A stretch of DNA of 64,000 nt from Coneutiohabitans sp964457925 (GCA_964457925.1 CAYWGH010000001.1:434001-498000); one strand, 5' to 3'. Shown: positions 1 through 9,411, counted from the stretch's first letter. The notes: generated by a model not told the origin, from the letters alone. Numbers and translations are program-made.

Positions 1-227
1 GCGTATCCCGGCTATTGCACACGCCTTTGATGTCTCTCACAAATGCGATCTCCGCCATCGCGGTGGTCGGCTCTATCATCGTCACCGGCGCTGATTATCC
101 CCTTGAGATCCGCATTCTTGGCGCCATTGCGTTGTTTGCGTCCATGACAAATATCGTCAGCGGGTTTTTGATCACCGATCGTATGCTGAAAATGTTCAAG
201 CAAGAGCGCCAGGAGACAAAATCATGA
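1..227 (+). CDS. pntA: NAD(P) transhydrogenase alpha subunit, C-terminal membrane part (partial)
   Basis: The frame is open from the window edge, so only the C-terminal ~75 residues are seen. They contain the conserved TPLMSLTNAIS segment of the transhydrogenase alpha-subunit membrane domain, followed by two hydrophobic stretches and a short basic tail ending at 227. The family couples hydride transfer between NADH and NADP+ to proton translocation across the inner membrane. The stop overlaps the start of pntB by four bases (ATGA), so the two are translationally coupled. The sequence cannot show whether the alpha subunit is split into two polypeptides here, as it is in many bacteria. Identity is secure from the motif and the neighbour. 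Confidence 0.9.
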   Translation, partial: VSRLLHTPLMSLTNAISAIAVVGSIIVTGADYPLEIRILGAIALFASMTNIVSGFLITDRMLKMFKQERQETKS

Positions 228-1633
228 CACATGCTCTCATACAAATCGCCTATCTTGCGGCGACAGCGCTCTTCATCTTTTCGCTTTATTGGATGAACAC
301 GCCTAAAACTGCCCGACGAGGGGTGTTCGCCGGCGTGGCAGCGATGATACTCGCAATTGCCGCCACATGGATTCAACCCGAGATCATCAATCATGGCTGG
401 ATCGTGCTGGCGATCATTGCTGGCTTTGCCGTGGGAATTCCTCTCTCCCGTGTGCCGCTCACGGCCGTCCCGCAGCGGACAGCGCTCTCTCATGCCTTTG
501 GCGGCCTCGCAGCCGGTTTGGTCGGAACGGCGAAATACTACCTTTGGCTGGGCCAAAGCCCCGAAGAGCTTACAGCATTCCGCGTGACTGCGATAGTCGC
601 CGAGATCATTTTGGGCTTCCTCACCTTTACCGGAAGCCTGATGGCAGCCGGCAAGCTGCAAGAGATTAAATGGATTCCGCAACGGCCAGTCACATATCCT
701 TTACAGAATGTTACAAATATTGGATTGCTGGCAGTGGCGGCTCTGCTGGGCGTCCTGCTCGTTTTGAATCCCACCGGTTCCTGGGCGGGGGTAATGTTTC
801 CCAGCATTATAGTCTTGGCGCTGGCGTTCGGTGTATTGCTTATTATCCCGATCGGTGGCGCGGATATGCCAACGGTTATTTCGATTTTGAATTCGTACGC
901 GGGCCTCTCTGCGGTAGCAATGGGTTTCGTGCTGGATAATAAGCTTCTTATCATCGCGGGTGCGCTCGACGGCTCCAGCGGCCTTATTTTGTCCATCATC
1001 ATGTGCCGGGCGATGAACCGTTCGTTTGCTAACGTTCTCTTCGGCGCATTCGGACAGGTGCAAACCTCTAAGGCCGAAGGCGAACAGAAGCGCTATAAGG
1101 AAGAGACCGTTGAAGGCGCGGCCCTGGCTCTTGAGCAAGCTTCCCTGGTGGTCTTTATTCCCGGTTATGGCATGGCCGTCGCGCAAGCCCAACACCGGGT
1201 GCGCGAGTTATACGATCAACTGACCAAGCGCGGCATCGCTGTCAAGTTTGCCATTCATCCCGTCGCGGGCCGCATGCCGGGACATATGAACGTGCTGCTG
1301 GCCGAAGCCGATATTCCCTACAGCGATTTGGTGGAAATGGATGACATCAATTCGGACATGCAGCAATGCGATGTGGCGCTCGTCATTGGCGCCAACGACG
1401 TGGTGAATCCCGCGGCGCGCTACGACAAGACGACCCCGATCTATGGCATGCCAATTATTGACGCCGACAAAGCCAGGACGGTGTTTGCCATCAAGCGCAG
1501 CAAGAATCCCGGCTTCGCCGGCATCGACAACGAGCTTTACTTTCAGGATCGAACTTTCATGCTATTCGGAGATGCCAAAGCTGTGATCGGCGAGCTGGTC
1601 AAGCAACTCGCCGGCAACGGCGCCGGTCATTAA
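224..1633 (+). CDS. pntB: NAD(P) transhydrogenase subunit beta
   Basis: This 469-residue protein has the full length and layout of PntB: about eight to nine membrane segments in the first ~270 residues, then a soluble NADP(H)-binding domain (dIII). Visible dIII landmarks are VIPGYGMAVAQAQ, the HPVAGRMPGHMNVLLAEA segment and the VIGANDVVNPAA block, all typical of the NADP-binding fold. With PntA it forms the proton-translocating transhydrogenase that makes NADPH at the expense of the proton gradient. It overlaps pntA by four bases. The gene following on the same strand is a decayed permease, so the operon probably ends here. No missing motif was noticed. Confidence 0.95.
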   Translation: MTHALIQIAYLAATALFIFSLYWMNTPKTARRGVFAGVAAMILAIAATWIQPEIINHGWIVLAIIAGFAVGIPLSRVPLTAVPQRTALSHAFGGLAAGLVGTAKYYLWLGQSPEELTAFRVTAIVAEIILGFLTFTGSLMAAGKLQEIKWIPQRPVTYPLQNVTNIGLLAVAALLGVLLVLNPTGSWAGVMFPSIIVLALAFGVLLIIPIGGADMPTVISILNSYAGLSAVAMGFVLDNKLLIIAGALDGSSGLILSIIMCRAMNRSFANVLFGAFGQVQTSKAEGEQKRYKEETVEGAALALEQASLVVFIPGYGMAVAQAQHRVRELYDQLTKRGIAVKFAIHPVAGRMPGHMNVLLAEADIPYSDLVEMDDINSDMQQCDVALVIGANDVVNPAARYDKTTPIYGMPIIDADKARTVFAIKRSKNPGFAGIDNELYFQDRTFMLFGDAKAVIGELVKQLAGNGAGH

Positions 1634-1657
1634 CCATTCTTGCACGGAGGAAGGAGA

Positions 1658-2199
1658 ATGCCATCCCAATTTGTTCGCGGCCTCGGGCTGTTTGGTTCCA
1701 CTATGATCGTCGTCGCTCGATGATCGGTTCCGGTATTTTCATCGTTTCCGCCGACATCGCGCGGCAGGTTGGCGCCTCCGGCTGGCTGCTGATGTTATGT
1801 GGCTCATTCCCGGCTTGCTCACCATTGCCGCGGCGCTGAGTTACGGCGAATTGGCGGTGCTGTTCCCGAATGCGGGCGGCCACCAGTATGTATATCTGCG
1901 CGAGGCGCACGGCCCGCGGTGGGGCTTTCTTTACGGGTGAACGCTGTTTCTCGTCATTCAAACCGGCTCGATTGCCGCCGGCGCTCGGGTTTATATTGCC
2001 ATGGCGCGGAACGGATTATTTTTCAAAAAAACGGCGTGCTGAATGAACACGGCGTGCCCGCCAACGGCCTGGTTCTGCAAGGTATTGGGCCGCGCCGCTC
2101 ACGCTCTCCGGCACCTATGGCAATTTGCTCGATTAGGTGACTTTCGCGGCGCTGTTGTTTTATGTGCTCACCGGAGTGCCGGAGCAAATCGATGATTGA
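1658..2199 (+). pseudogene. Decayed APC-family amino-acid permease
   Basis: An ATG at 1658 follows a strong ribosome site (GGAGGAAGGAG) and opens a permease reading: GLGLFGSTMIVV, then after a lost base SMIGSGIFIVSADIARQVG, then after another shift IPGLLTIAAALSYGELAVLFP, AGGHQYVYLREA and WGFLYG. That order is the N-terminal half of APC-superfamily amino-acid permeases. The codon after WGFLYG is TGA where the family has Trp, and reading resumes as TLFLVIQTGSIAA. A short block near 2130 (TFAALLFYVLTG) resembles the C-terminal part, so a large middle section is missing. At least two frameshifts, one nonsense codon and an internal deletion make this a dead gene. Substrate cannot be told. Confidence 0.8.
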
Positions 2200-2282
2200 A
2201 GAGAGCTAGTGGATGATCAAAAAAACGATGTCTAACTCTCTTCGATCTTCAAACCTTGATTTTTATCTTTGTCGAAACACAC

Positions 2283-3539
2283 ATGTCTTACATATTTTTG
2301 TTCGCCACCGGCTTTCTGCTGTCCCGATTGAACGTGCGCTTCGGCATGGCCGAGTCTTTTTTTGCGCGGTTGCTTCATGATCGCCAGCATTCGTTCGTTC
2401 GGTTTTTACTCTATCTGGCGGTGGCTGCCGCAGTCATGGCGATGTTCATGCCGAACTTCATTGCCGCGCTTACGCTGTTGCCGATTCTCGCAGCCGTGCG
2501 CCTCGATTTGGAACGGCGCTACACGCCGGCCAGCGCGCGCCGCTTGACCACGGCGATGGCTATTCTCACGATGTACGGCTGCAACATTGGCGGTATGGGT
2601 TCCATGGTCGGTAGTCCGGCCAACGCCCTCATCATTGGCGCTGTCCAGTTGTTGGAAGTGCCCGGCCGGGAAAAGCTGAACTTCCTCTCCTGGTTCGGCT
2701 GGAGCTTGCCGCTCGTCACGCTGCTGCTTGTGCTGGCATGGACACAGATCAGTCTCCTGTTCGTGCCCGCTGCTGAACGCCGTCATGTGATCGATCTGCC
2801 GCCGTTCCGCCCCGCGCCGGGCAACGGCAATCAGATGAAACGAGCATGGGTAGTTTTGGCGTTTTGGTTCGGTTTCTGGCTCATCCATTCCGCGCTGCAA
2901 TTGTTGCTGCCGCAGCCGGAAAACAATTTTGTCGTGCTGGGTCTCAAGCTCAGTTGGAATTTGTGGGACAAGCTCGCAGCCCTATTCAGCCTGATCTTTG
3001 TCATCTTGCTCTTTGCGCCACTTTTTCAAGACGCCGCCAAGCGTGAGGCCTTGCTCAAAGTTTCTGATTGCTTTCACAAACTGCCGGTGCTGGGATTCTT
3101 TTTTGTGCTGCTGGCCCTGGGTATCAGCGCATTTTTTATTTTCATCAAAGCGCCGCAGTGGCTGGCGCAGCATATCGAGGGATTCATTCCCAGAAACGTG
3201 CCGCGCATTGTGCTGTATTTTTCTCTGGCGTTCGTCACCACCATGGCCACGGAGCCGTTGAGCAATACCACGGTCTCGCTGGTGTTGTTTCCGCTCGTGC
3301 ATGCGCTCGCCGCGAGCTTCGGCCTGAATCCATTAGTTGCATTACTGGCTGTTGGCCTGGCCTCCACCAATGCCTTTATGCTGCCCATCGCCACGCCGGC
3401 CAATGCGTTGATTTACGGCGGGGTGAAACACGTATTCCTCCCCACCATGATCGCTGCAGGATTCTTGATGAACCTGATCAGCTCTTCGCTACTGGCCATC
3501 TTTCTGAGATACGTGATTCCCTGGTATTATGGATTGTAA
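2283..3539 (+). CDS. SLC13/DASS-like (ion transporter superfamily) permease, copy 1
   Basis: A 418-residue polytopic membrane protein with about ten to twelve hydrophobic segments. Two related signature regions, VGSPANALIIGA (about residue 115) and ATPANALIYGGV (about residue 377), match the paired SNT/TPxN hairpins that bind Na+ and anion in SLC13/DASS carriers; SNTTVSLVLFPLVHA precedes the second. I place the start at 2283 (MSYIFLFATG) because the paralogue at 9839 begins with the same residues; the frame is open a little further up (2256) but without a clear ribosome site. Likely role: Na+-coupled uptake of an anion such as a carboxylate or sulfate; the substrate is not readable. Confidence 0.8.
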   Translation: MSYIFLFATGFLLSRLNVRFGMAESFFARLLHDRQHSFVRFLLYLAVAAAVMAMFMPNFIAALTLLPILAAVRLDLERRYTPASARRLTTAMAILTMYGCNIGGMGSMVGSPANALIIGAVQLLEVPGREKLNFLSWFGWSLPLVTLLLVLAWTQISLLFVPAAERRHVIDLPPFRPAPGNGNQMKRAWVVLAFWFGFWLIHSALQLLLPQPENNFVVLGLKLSWNLWDKLAALFSLIFVILLFAPLFQDAAKREALLKVSDCFHKLPVLGFFFVLLALGISAFFIFIKAPQWLAQHIEGFIPRNVPRIVLYFSLAFVTTMATEPLSNTTVSLVLFPLVHALAASFGLNPLVALLAVGLASTNAFMLPIATPANALIYGGVKHVFLPTMIAAGFLMNLISSSLLAIFLRYVIPWYYGL

Positions 3540-3764
3540 CCGCTGAGGCCGCATGGCGCTCCGCCACAAGTGCCCGGGAACGTTTTGCTGGCCTTCGCCA
3601 GTTCTCTTGATAAAAAACTGATGCAATTCCTTGAAAATTTTTTAGAACATCCATCCAGTGAATTAACGAACATCTAATGAGTTTTGATCTGCTCATTACC
3701 GAATTTGATTGTTAAACTTTATCAAGCGTTTCATGAAACCGCTCTCAAAAAGGAGGATTGCCTC

Positions 3765-3968
3765 ATGAAAACCATCTGGTATTTTGTCGGCCTCTTGCTC
3801 GTGAGCATGGGCGTTATCATCATGCTCACCGGGGCCTACCAACTCTTCAACCCTCCCTCGCCGCCGCCGGCACTGGCCCATTTGCAGCCGAACTTGTGGT
3901 GGGGCGGCATCATGACGTTTGCCGGTTTGGTATTTCTGCTCACAAATCGGCGCAAGACGGTGGAATGA
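3765..3968 (+). CDS. Small two-helix membrane protein, unknown
   Basis: A 67-residue product starting at ATG 3765, chosen because AAGGAGG lies 8-9 bases upstream; the frame is open further up but those codons precede the ribosome site. It has two hydrophobic helices (about residues 4-24 and 42-60) joined by a Pro-rich loop (NPPSPPPALAHLQP) and ends in a basic tail (NRRKTVE). No family recognised. It lies between an SLC13-like carrier and an SSS symporter; small two-helix proteins can be transporter partners, but nothing here proves that. Confidence 0.6.
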   Translation: MKTIWYFVGLLLVSMGVIIMLTGAYQLFNPPSPPPALAHLQPNLWWGGIMTFAGLVFLLTNRRKTVE

Positions 3969-4297
3969 TAGTTGATCGTTGCGACCGGCAGATTACCACG
4001 AGAATGCGGTAGCGCGGGCTTCCAGCCGGCCGACAGGATGTCTGCGCTATATTTTTCATTATCGTGGGCGCCGCGCGCGGCATGGGCATTTGAATTAATT
4101 TAGTCTTCTGATGAAAGCCACCGTCCGGACGCTTGTGATATGAGGATTTCGTGGTGAAGAACTTGGGTGATCTCGTCTTCGTGGGCGTCCGGACGGTTTC
4201 TTCATTGAGAGAGCAGACGTCGCCTCAGTGAAAACCGGCACTTCACACGCCGGTGTAAATCCACAAAAGTGTTTATTGGAGTGAGAAGGAAAAAGTC
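3969..4297 (+). other. Intergenic region holding a long inverted repeat
   Basis: No gene is supported in these 329 bases. The region holds the inverted repeat at 4120-4197 and the leader of the SSS symporter, whose ribosome site (GAGAAGGAAAA) lies just before ATG 4298. Confidence 0.5.
4120..4197 (+). repeat. Hairpin element with CCGTCCGGACGC arms, copy 1
   Basis: Arms ACCGTCCGGACGC (4120-4132) and GCGTCCGGACGGT (4185-4197) are perfectly complementary over 13 bp around a 52-nt spacer. A related element, with core CCGCCCGGACGC, lies at 11188-11283. No U-run follows directly, so a simple terminator role is not certain. Confidence 0.7.
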
Positions 4298-5959
4298 ATG
4301 TCTTCGTTCGGTCTGACAGTGGTCGATTGGCTGATCATCGGCATTTACTTCGCTTTTATCCTGGGCCTGGGGTATTATCTCAAGCGTTTCACAAAAAATC
4401 AAGAAGACTTCTTTATGGCGGGGAGAAAGAACAGCTCCTGGGTGGCAGGGCTGGCCTTTCTCTCGGCAAATTTGGGCGCGCTCGAGCTGCTCGGCATGAC
4501 CGGCAACACTTTCAAGTACGGCATGTATGTCGCGCACTTCTACTGGGTGGGTGCTATTCCCGCCATGTTGTTCCTCGGCATCTACATGATGCCCTTTTAT
4601 TACAGCAGCCGCATTCATTCCGTTCCCGGTTATTTGAAGCTGCGTTTCGACGAAAAAACGCGCGTGCTCAACGGCATTGCGTTTGGTGTGATGACGCTGT
4701 TGGTTTCCGGCATCAATTTGTATGCGATGGCATTGGTGCTGCACACGTTTCTCGGCTGGAACTGGGATCTCAGCATGTGGCTATCCGCGGCTACCGTTGG
4801 GGTCTACATCACGATGAGCGGCCTGCTCTCGGCCATCTTCACTGAAATCATCCAATTCTTCCTCATTTGGTTTGGATTGTTCCTGGTATCGATTCTGGGC
4901 ATCATCGAGCTGGGCGGCGTGGATGCCATCTTCGCCCGCATTCCAGAATCTTTCAACACGCTTTGGTCAACGTCCGCAAACCCGGCTGAAAACGGCATGG
5001 CCGTCACCTGGGCGGGCATCGTGTTTGGCCTCGGCTGGGTGCTTTCTTTCGGTTATTGGACCACGGACTTTCTCGTGGTGCAGCGCGCTTTCTCCGCCAA
5101 AGATTTGCGCGCCGCACGCCTGACGCCGATCATCGCCTCTTTCTTTAAGATGGCCGTGCCTTTTATCGTCATCATCGCCGGTTTGATTGCCCTGGTGCTC
5201 GCCAATGATCCTGTAAGCGGGTTTGCTTTGTTGCAAGACGGCGGCCAGGTGAATTACGATTCGGCGCTGCCCATGCTGATTCAGCGCTATTATCCCACCG
5301 GCCTCGCCGGGCTGGGCATCACTGCGCTGCTTGCCGGTTTTATGGCCGGACAAGCCGGCAATGTGAGCGCGTTCAATACCGTTTGGACTTATGATATCTA
5401 CCGATCTGTATTCAACAAAAATGCCTCGGACGAGCATCTGCTCTGGGTGGGCCGCGTGACCACCATCGTTGGCATTATTCTCAGCGTCGGCACGGCTTAC
5501 TGGGCCAAAAGTTTCCCCAGCATCATGGATTACATGCAAGCTATCTTTTCGTGGGTCAATGCCCCGCTGTTTGCCACAATGTTGCTTGGCATGTTCGTTT
5601 GGTGGATTACGCCGAACGGCGCATTTTGGGGCTTGGTAACCGGCATGGTTTCTTCGTTTTTGCTTTTCCTGGCCGTCAAGTTTGCCTGGATTGATCCCGC
5701 CGCCATCACGCTCTCCGAACCCACCAGCGACATGGCAGCTAATTTTTGGCGCGCTTGGTGGGCGTGGGTCATCTGCTTCGTGGCCACCATTGTGGTCAGC
5801 TTGTTTACCGAGAAGAAATCGAAGGACGAGCTGATCGGCCTCGTCAAGGGGTTGGTCAAGGAAGAGGCCTCGACAGCTGTGCCGTTCGTCAAAAAACCTG
5901 AGTTTTACGCCATCTTGTCGCTGATTGTCTTAGTACTACTCAATTTGTATTTCTGGTGA
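4298..5959 (+). CDS. Sodium:solute symporter (SSS family)
   Basis: A 553-residue membrane protein starting WLIIGIYFAFILGLGYYLKR, then EDFFMAGRKNSSWVAGLAF, the classical N-terminus of the SSS (SLC5) family. About 13-14 hydrophobic helices can be counted, and TALLAGFMAGQAGNVSAFNT matches the conserved region around the TM8 Na+ site in vSGLT-like carriers. The last helix (FYAILSLIVLVLLNLYFW) follows a charged loop. It imports a solute, often a sugar or similar polar molecule, with Na+; substrate is not readable. Ribosome site GAGAAGGAAAA precedes the ATG. It stands alone with intergenic DNA on both sides. Confidence 0.9.
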   Translation: MSSFGLTVVDWLIIGIYFAFILGLGYYLKRFTKNQEDFFMAGRKNSSWVAGLAFLSANLGALELLGMTGNTFKYGMYVAHFYWVGAIPAMLFLGIYMMPFYYSSRIHSVPGYLKLRFDEKTRVLNGIAFGVMTLLVSGINLYAMALVLHTFLGWNWDLSMWLSAATVGVYITMSGLLSAIFTEIIQFFLIWFGLFLVSILGIIELGGVDAIFARIPESFNTLWSTSANPAENGMAVTWAGIVFGLGWVLSFGYWTTDFLVVQRAFSAKDLRAARLTPIIASFFKMAVPFIVIIAGLIALVLANDPVSGFALLQDGGQVNYDSALPMLIQRYYPTGLAGLGITALLAGFMAGQAGNVSAFNTVWTYDIYRSVFNKNASDEHLLWVGRVTTIVGIILSVGTAYWAKSFPSIMDYMQAIFSWVNAPLFATMLLGMFVWWITPNGAFWGLVTGMVSSFLLFLAVKFAWIDPAAITLSEPTSDMAANFWRAWWAWVICFVATIVVSLFTEKKSKDELIGLVKGLVKEEASTAVPFVKKPEFYAILSLIVLVLLNLYFW

Positions 5960-6156
5960 TGATGAAACCCGGGGAAATGGAGGGTCATCAAAAGTCGTTC
6001 ATGTTCGAGGCGACTGCATGATCGCGCTTACGGCTCGGCGAGTGTTGGCGCCCGGCTGGTTGTTGTTCGTTTGTCAAATGTTTCTTATATTGCTGCGCCG
6101 CCCTAAATCGGAATTTGACCGATGAATTTCGCCGGCTTCGTGCTTATCGTAGGCCC

Positions 6157-6906
6157 ATGTTAATGATGTTGCATTGGCAAACAGAACTTTCCAGCGAAGT
6201 TTTGCAAAAAAACATCTTGCGAGGATTGGCGCTCGCCATTGCCTTGCATGTGTTGGCGTTGCTGATGTTGCGCCTCGATTCCGTGCAGACGGACGACGCT
6301 TCGATTGATCTGATCGTGTCCCGCCGTGTCACGCCCGTGCAACTTCAGCCGTACGCTGAAATCATTCCGCTTCAAACCGGCGGCGGCCAGGGCGGCGGTG
6401 AAGGCGGCGGCTCCCGCAGCGCGCCCATCCCAACTGAAATTCCGGGCACGCCGGTTCCGGTTCCTGACGCGTTGGCGCAAGTTGAATCGCTGGCAGTGAT
6501 ACCGGCGGTTTCTCCAAAATTGGACAGCACCGGCGGAGAGGGCACCGGCTTGCCGGGAAGCTCCTGGGGTTCGGGCGGTACCGGTTGGGGCACGGGTCCC
6601 GGAAGCGGTGTGGGATTGAGCCGCATGGTGCTCAGTCCGCCGCGCCCCATTGTCGAAAGTTTTCCAGAGTATCCTCAGTCCGCGCGCAAAGCCAAGGCGC
6701 AAGGCGTGGTCGAATTGCGCGTCAAAGTGGATGAAACCGGCAAAGTGGTGCAGGTCATCGTGCTCAATAATGCCACACAAAATGAAGCCTGTGCGCAGGC
6801 TGCCATCAATGCCGCATTTCGCAGCCGCTACCGCCCGGCGCAAACCGCCGCCGGCCCGGATACCGCCTGGATCGTGCGTCCCTATCGTTTCTCGCTCAAT
6901 CAATGA
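6157..6906 (+). CDS. TonB-family energy transducer
   Basis: About 249 residues from ATG 6157; a TTG at 6115 would add 14 residues and no ribosome site clearly decides. One N-terminal helix (LALAIALHVLALLML) anchors the protein in the inner membrane. A Pro/Gly-rich periplasmic linker follows, with GGGQGGGEGGG and repeated SGGTGWGTGPGSG-type sequence. The last ~90 residues are a TonB C-terminal domain: PEYPQSARKAKAQGVVELRVKVDETG and a final YRFSLNQ. TonB proteins pass proton-motive energy to outer-membrane receptors. No ExbB/ExbD gene is adjacent. The gene lies between two Na+ symporters. Confidence 0.85.
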   Translation: MLMMLHWQTELSSEVLQKNILRGLALAIALHVLALLMLRLDSVQTDDASIDLIVSRRVTPVQLQPYAEIIPLQTGGGQGGGEGGGSRSAPIPTEIPGTPVPVPDALAQVESLAVIPAVSPKLDSTGGEGTGLPGSSWGSGGTGWGTGPGSGVGLSRMVLSPPRPIVESFPEYPQSARKAKAQGVVELRVKVDETGKVVQVIVLNNATQNEACAQAAINAAFRSRYRPAQTAAGPDTAWIVRPYRFSLNQ

Positions 6907-7010
6907 AACTTTGCGCCAGGCATTCGATGTCGAGATATGAGATTTGAGGTTTCACCTGCGTTTTCTTTTGTTTGACCAACACCCCATAAATCAACTCAAG
7001 GGAGGAAAGC

Positions 7011-8651
7011 GTGAGTCACAAAGAACATTGGGGATCGCGCGTCGGGCTTGTGCTGGCGATGGCGGGAAATGCCGTTGGTCTCGGCAATTTCCTGCGTTTT
7101 CCAGCGCGCGCCGTGGAAAACGGCGGCGGCGCGTTCATCATCCCCTACCTGGTTTCGTTCCTGCTGTTGGGCATTCCGTTGTTGTGGGTCGAGTGGGCCA
7201 TCGGGCGGCACGGCGGCAAATACGGGCATCACAGCGCGCCGGGCATGATGGATGCGCTTGGCGGAGGCAAATGGTGGAAGTATGTTGGCGTGTTCGGCAT
7301 CTTCACCAACTTGCTGGTGGCGGCTTATTATTGCTACCTCGAATCGTGGACGCTGGGTTACGTCTGGTATTCGATTACCGGCGCATTTTCCGGAATGCAA
7401 CCGGAGCAAGTCTCGGCTTTCTTCAATGATTACGTCGGCACCACCGGCAATCCGTTCGTCAATTTTTCTGGCCCGGCGTTAGTTTTCTTTGTCATCACAT
7501 TGGCTTTGAATATTTGGATTCTCTCGCGCGGCTTGAGCAAAGGCGTGGAAATCGCGGCCAAGATCGGCATGCCATTGCTGATTCTCTTCGGCGCGTTCCT
7601 GGCGATTCGCGCGCTCACACTCGACGCCGGCGAACACGGCGCAGTGAATGACGCCACGGTCGGCCTCAACTATTTGTGGACGCCGCAATACGACTCGATT
7701 TGGAACCCCAAAGTTTGGATTGAAGCGGCGGGCCAGATCTTTTTTACGCTCTCGGTCGGCATGGGCTCGATTCATTGCTTTGCCGCGTACGTGCGCGAAA
7801 AGGAAGATATTGCGCTCAACGCCGCCTCCGCCGGCTGGATGAATGAATTCGTCGAAGTGCTGCTCGGCGGCTCAATCGTGATTCCGATCGCGGTCGCCTA
7901 CTTCAGCCTCGAATGGATTCAAACGCCCGGCAATGTCGGTTTGACCATGGCATTTCGTACCATGCCCAATCTCTTTCAGAATTGGGGGCCGATCTTTGCC
8001 GCGCTTTCAGGCCTGGCCTGGTTCGGCTTGCTGTTTTTTGCCGGCATTACCAGCTCGCTCGCCATGGGCCAGCCGGTGATGGCTTTTATGCAGGATGAGT
8101 ACAAAATGACGCGCGAGAAGTCTGCGCTGGTGTTCGGCGTCTTCACCTTCTTGCTGGCGTTACCCACGATTTTCTTTTTTGGTTATGGCGCGTTCGGCGA
8201 GTATGACGACTGGGTCGGCAGTTACTCTCTCGTCATTTTTGCCATGTTCGAGATCATCGCGTTTGCCTGGGTTTTCGGCATCGACAAAGGCTGGGCGGAG
8301 ATCAATCGCGGCGCTGACATCAAGATTCCATTGTTCTTCAAATTCGTGATCAAGTATGTCACCCCGGCCTTCATCACACTGGTGTTTGTCGGCTCGCTGG
8401 TCAGCCCGGCGGGCGGCGATTGGGCCGGCGCTTTTGGCAAACTCTTCAGCGGAGAAGGCTGGCCGCTCGATGCCGGCAGCCTGCTCGGCAAACTGTTACA
8501 CGTCGGTTTTGAAGACACCAGTTGGTTCAAAGACGGCGCACCGACGCGAGTTTTTATCGTTGATATGACGCGCACGCTGTTGCTCATCGTGTTCGCCGGC
8601 ATTGCGTTGGCCGTGCGCAACGCCTGGCAACGCCGCGCGCAACGTTCCTAA
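7011..8651 (+). CDS. Neurotransmitter:sodium symporter (NSS/SNF) family transporter
   Basis: A 546-residue carrier beginning HWGSRVGLVLAMAGNAVGLG NFLRFP (written with a break), the TM1 signature of LeuT-fold NSS transporters with the unwound AVGLGN Na+ site. GGGAFIIPYL and FFTLSVGMGS (TM6 region) are also in place, and roughly 12 helices are visible. GTG 7011 is the start, preceded by GGGAGGAAAGC. Function: Na+-driven amino-acid uptake across the inner membrane. Eleven bases after its stop comes a 35-codon gene resembling the MetS small subunit, which in characterised systems is needed for activity of the large MetP-type subunit; the pair is probably one transporter. Confidence 0.92.
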   Translation: MSHKEHWGSRVGLVLAMAGNAVGLGNFLRFPARAVENGGGAFIIPYLVSFLLLGIPLLWVEWAIGRHGGKYGHHSAPGMMDALGGGKWWKYVGVFGIFTNLLVAAYYCYLESWTLGYVWYSITGAFSGMQPEQVSAFFNDYVGTTGNPFVNFSGPALVFFVITLALNIWILSRGLSKGVEIAAKIGMPLLILFGAFLAIRALTLDAGEHGAVNDATVGLNYLWTPQYDSIWNPKVWIEAAGQIFFTLSVGMGSIHCFAAYVREKEDIALNAASAGWMNEFVEVLLGGSIVIPIAVAYFSLEWIQTPGNVGLTMAFRTMPNLFQNWGPIFAALSGLAWFGLLFFAGITSSLAMGQPVMAFMQDEYKMTREKSALVFGVFTFLLALPTIFFFGYGAFGEYDDWVGSYSLVIFAMFEIIAFAWVFGIDKGWAEINRGADIKIPLFFKFVIKYVTPAFITLVFVGSLVSPAGGDWAGAFGKLFSGEGWPLDAGSLLGKLLHVGFEDTSWFKDGAPTRVFIVDMTRTLLLIVFAGIALAVRNAWQRRAQRS

Positions 8652-8661
8652 GGAGGTTCCC

Positions 8662-8769
8662 ATGTCAACTGCCGGTTTGATTACCATGCTGACCGCCTGG
8701 ACGATCATTGGATTCATCACCATTCGCTTTTTTATCAAGGTGTTGAAAACACCGCAAAAAATGGATTAG
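8662..8769 (+). CDS. MetS-like small subunit of the NSS transporter
   Basis: A 35-residue ORF with a strong ribosome site (AAGGAGG, overlapping the end of the upstream gene) seven bases before ATG 8662. It is a single membrane helix, MSTAGLITMLTAWTIIGFIT, followed by a short basic tail (RFFIKVLKTPQKMD). Size, a single N-terminal helix with a Trp, and a place directly after an NSS carrier fit the MetS family (methionine/alanine importer small subunit). It is too short for usual gene-finder cut-offs and easy to miss. Family assignment is by pattern and context, not by a search. Confidence 0.75.
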   Translation: MSTAGLITMLTAWTIIGFITIRFFIKVLKTPQKMD

Positions 8770-8801
8770 GTGCGCGTCTAAAAATTACTTCCCGGGTTCG
8801 T

Positions 8802-8883
8802 CGTAGCCCCGTTCCCTCGTGGGGCATTGATGGAACACGAAATTTCATTGTTCCACCAGCCGTCCATAAGGGGCGGGGCTACG
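8802..8883 (+). repeat. GTAGCCCC inverted-repeat element
   Basis: CGTAGCCCCG near 8802 pairs with CGGGGCTACG ending at 8883; inside lie GGAAC/GTTCC blocks that can also pair. It is 30 bases after the MetS-like gene, so it could act as a transcription stop, but arm composition resembles the element at 22184-22264. Confidence 0.5.
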
Positions 8884-9333
8884 TTTGTGCGGGAGATTAT
8901 TTTTAGATAAACCACAATGCGCAAGCCGCAACCCCAAAAGTATCTCCAACTGATTGAAGAACCCAGCTGTTAAAACTCTACCCCGATTTGCAGACAAGCT
9001 GCAAATCAAAGCTTCTGCGAAGCAGCAAATAACTGTTCGGCGAAACTCAGTGTCTCCGGTGACCATCAGCGATAACATTTTTCCACCGAAATGCGCCGGA
9101 GTCGCCGAACATCGCCGAAAAAAAACTTTGACAGGATGATTTATCTGCAGAATTATTTTGAATCGTTCTGCCGACAAATTATCCTGCGACAAACTTTCAG
9201 AATTTTATTTTAACTTTGAGCGCCTTGTGGCCTTACTCGCTGGGTTTTATTATCAGTTGAAAGAACTTATTGCTTTTTCTGCGCTGAGTTCACTTTAAAG
9301 AAACCAAGAGCTGGACAAGCCGGAATGAAAAAG

Positions 9334-9411
9334 CTTTTTGTAAGCGGATTTCTTGGTAAGCGCATGGGCAAGGGCAGTATCTGCTTCCGGTAAAATCCGC
9401 TTACAGAAAAG
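9334..9411 (+). repeat. Long hairpin with TAAGCGGATTT arms
   Basis: The arm CTTTTTGTAAGCGGATTT (9334-9351) pairs with AAATCCGCTTACAGAAAAG (9393-9411) with one bulged base. The spacer is about 40 nt. No gene touches it. Confidence 0.55.

Noticed and set aside
8845..9192. 115-codon minus-strand open frame
   Set aside because: It runs across several repeats, has no ribosome site and its product looks like none of the families I know; most likely chance.
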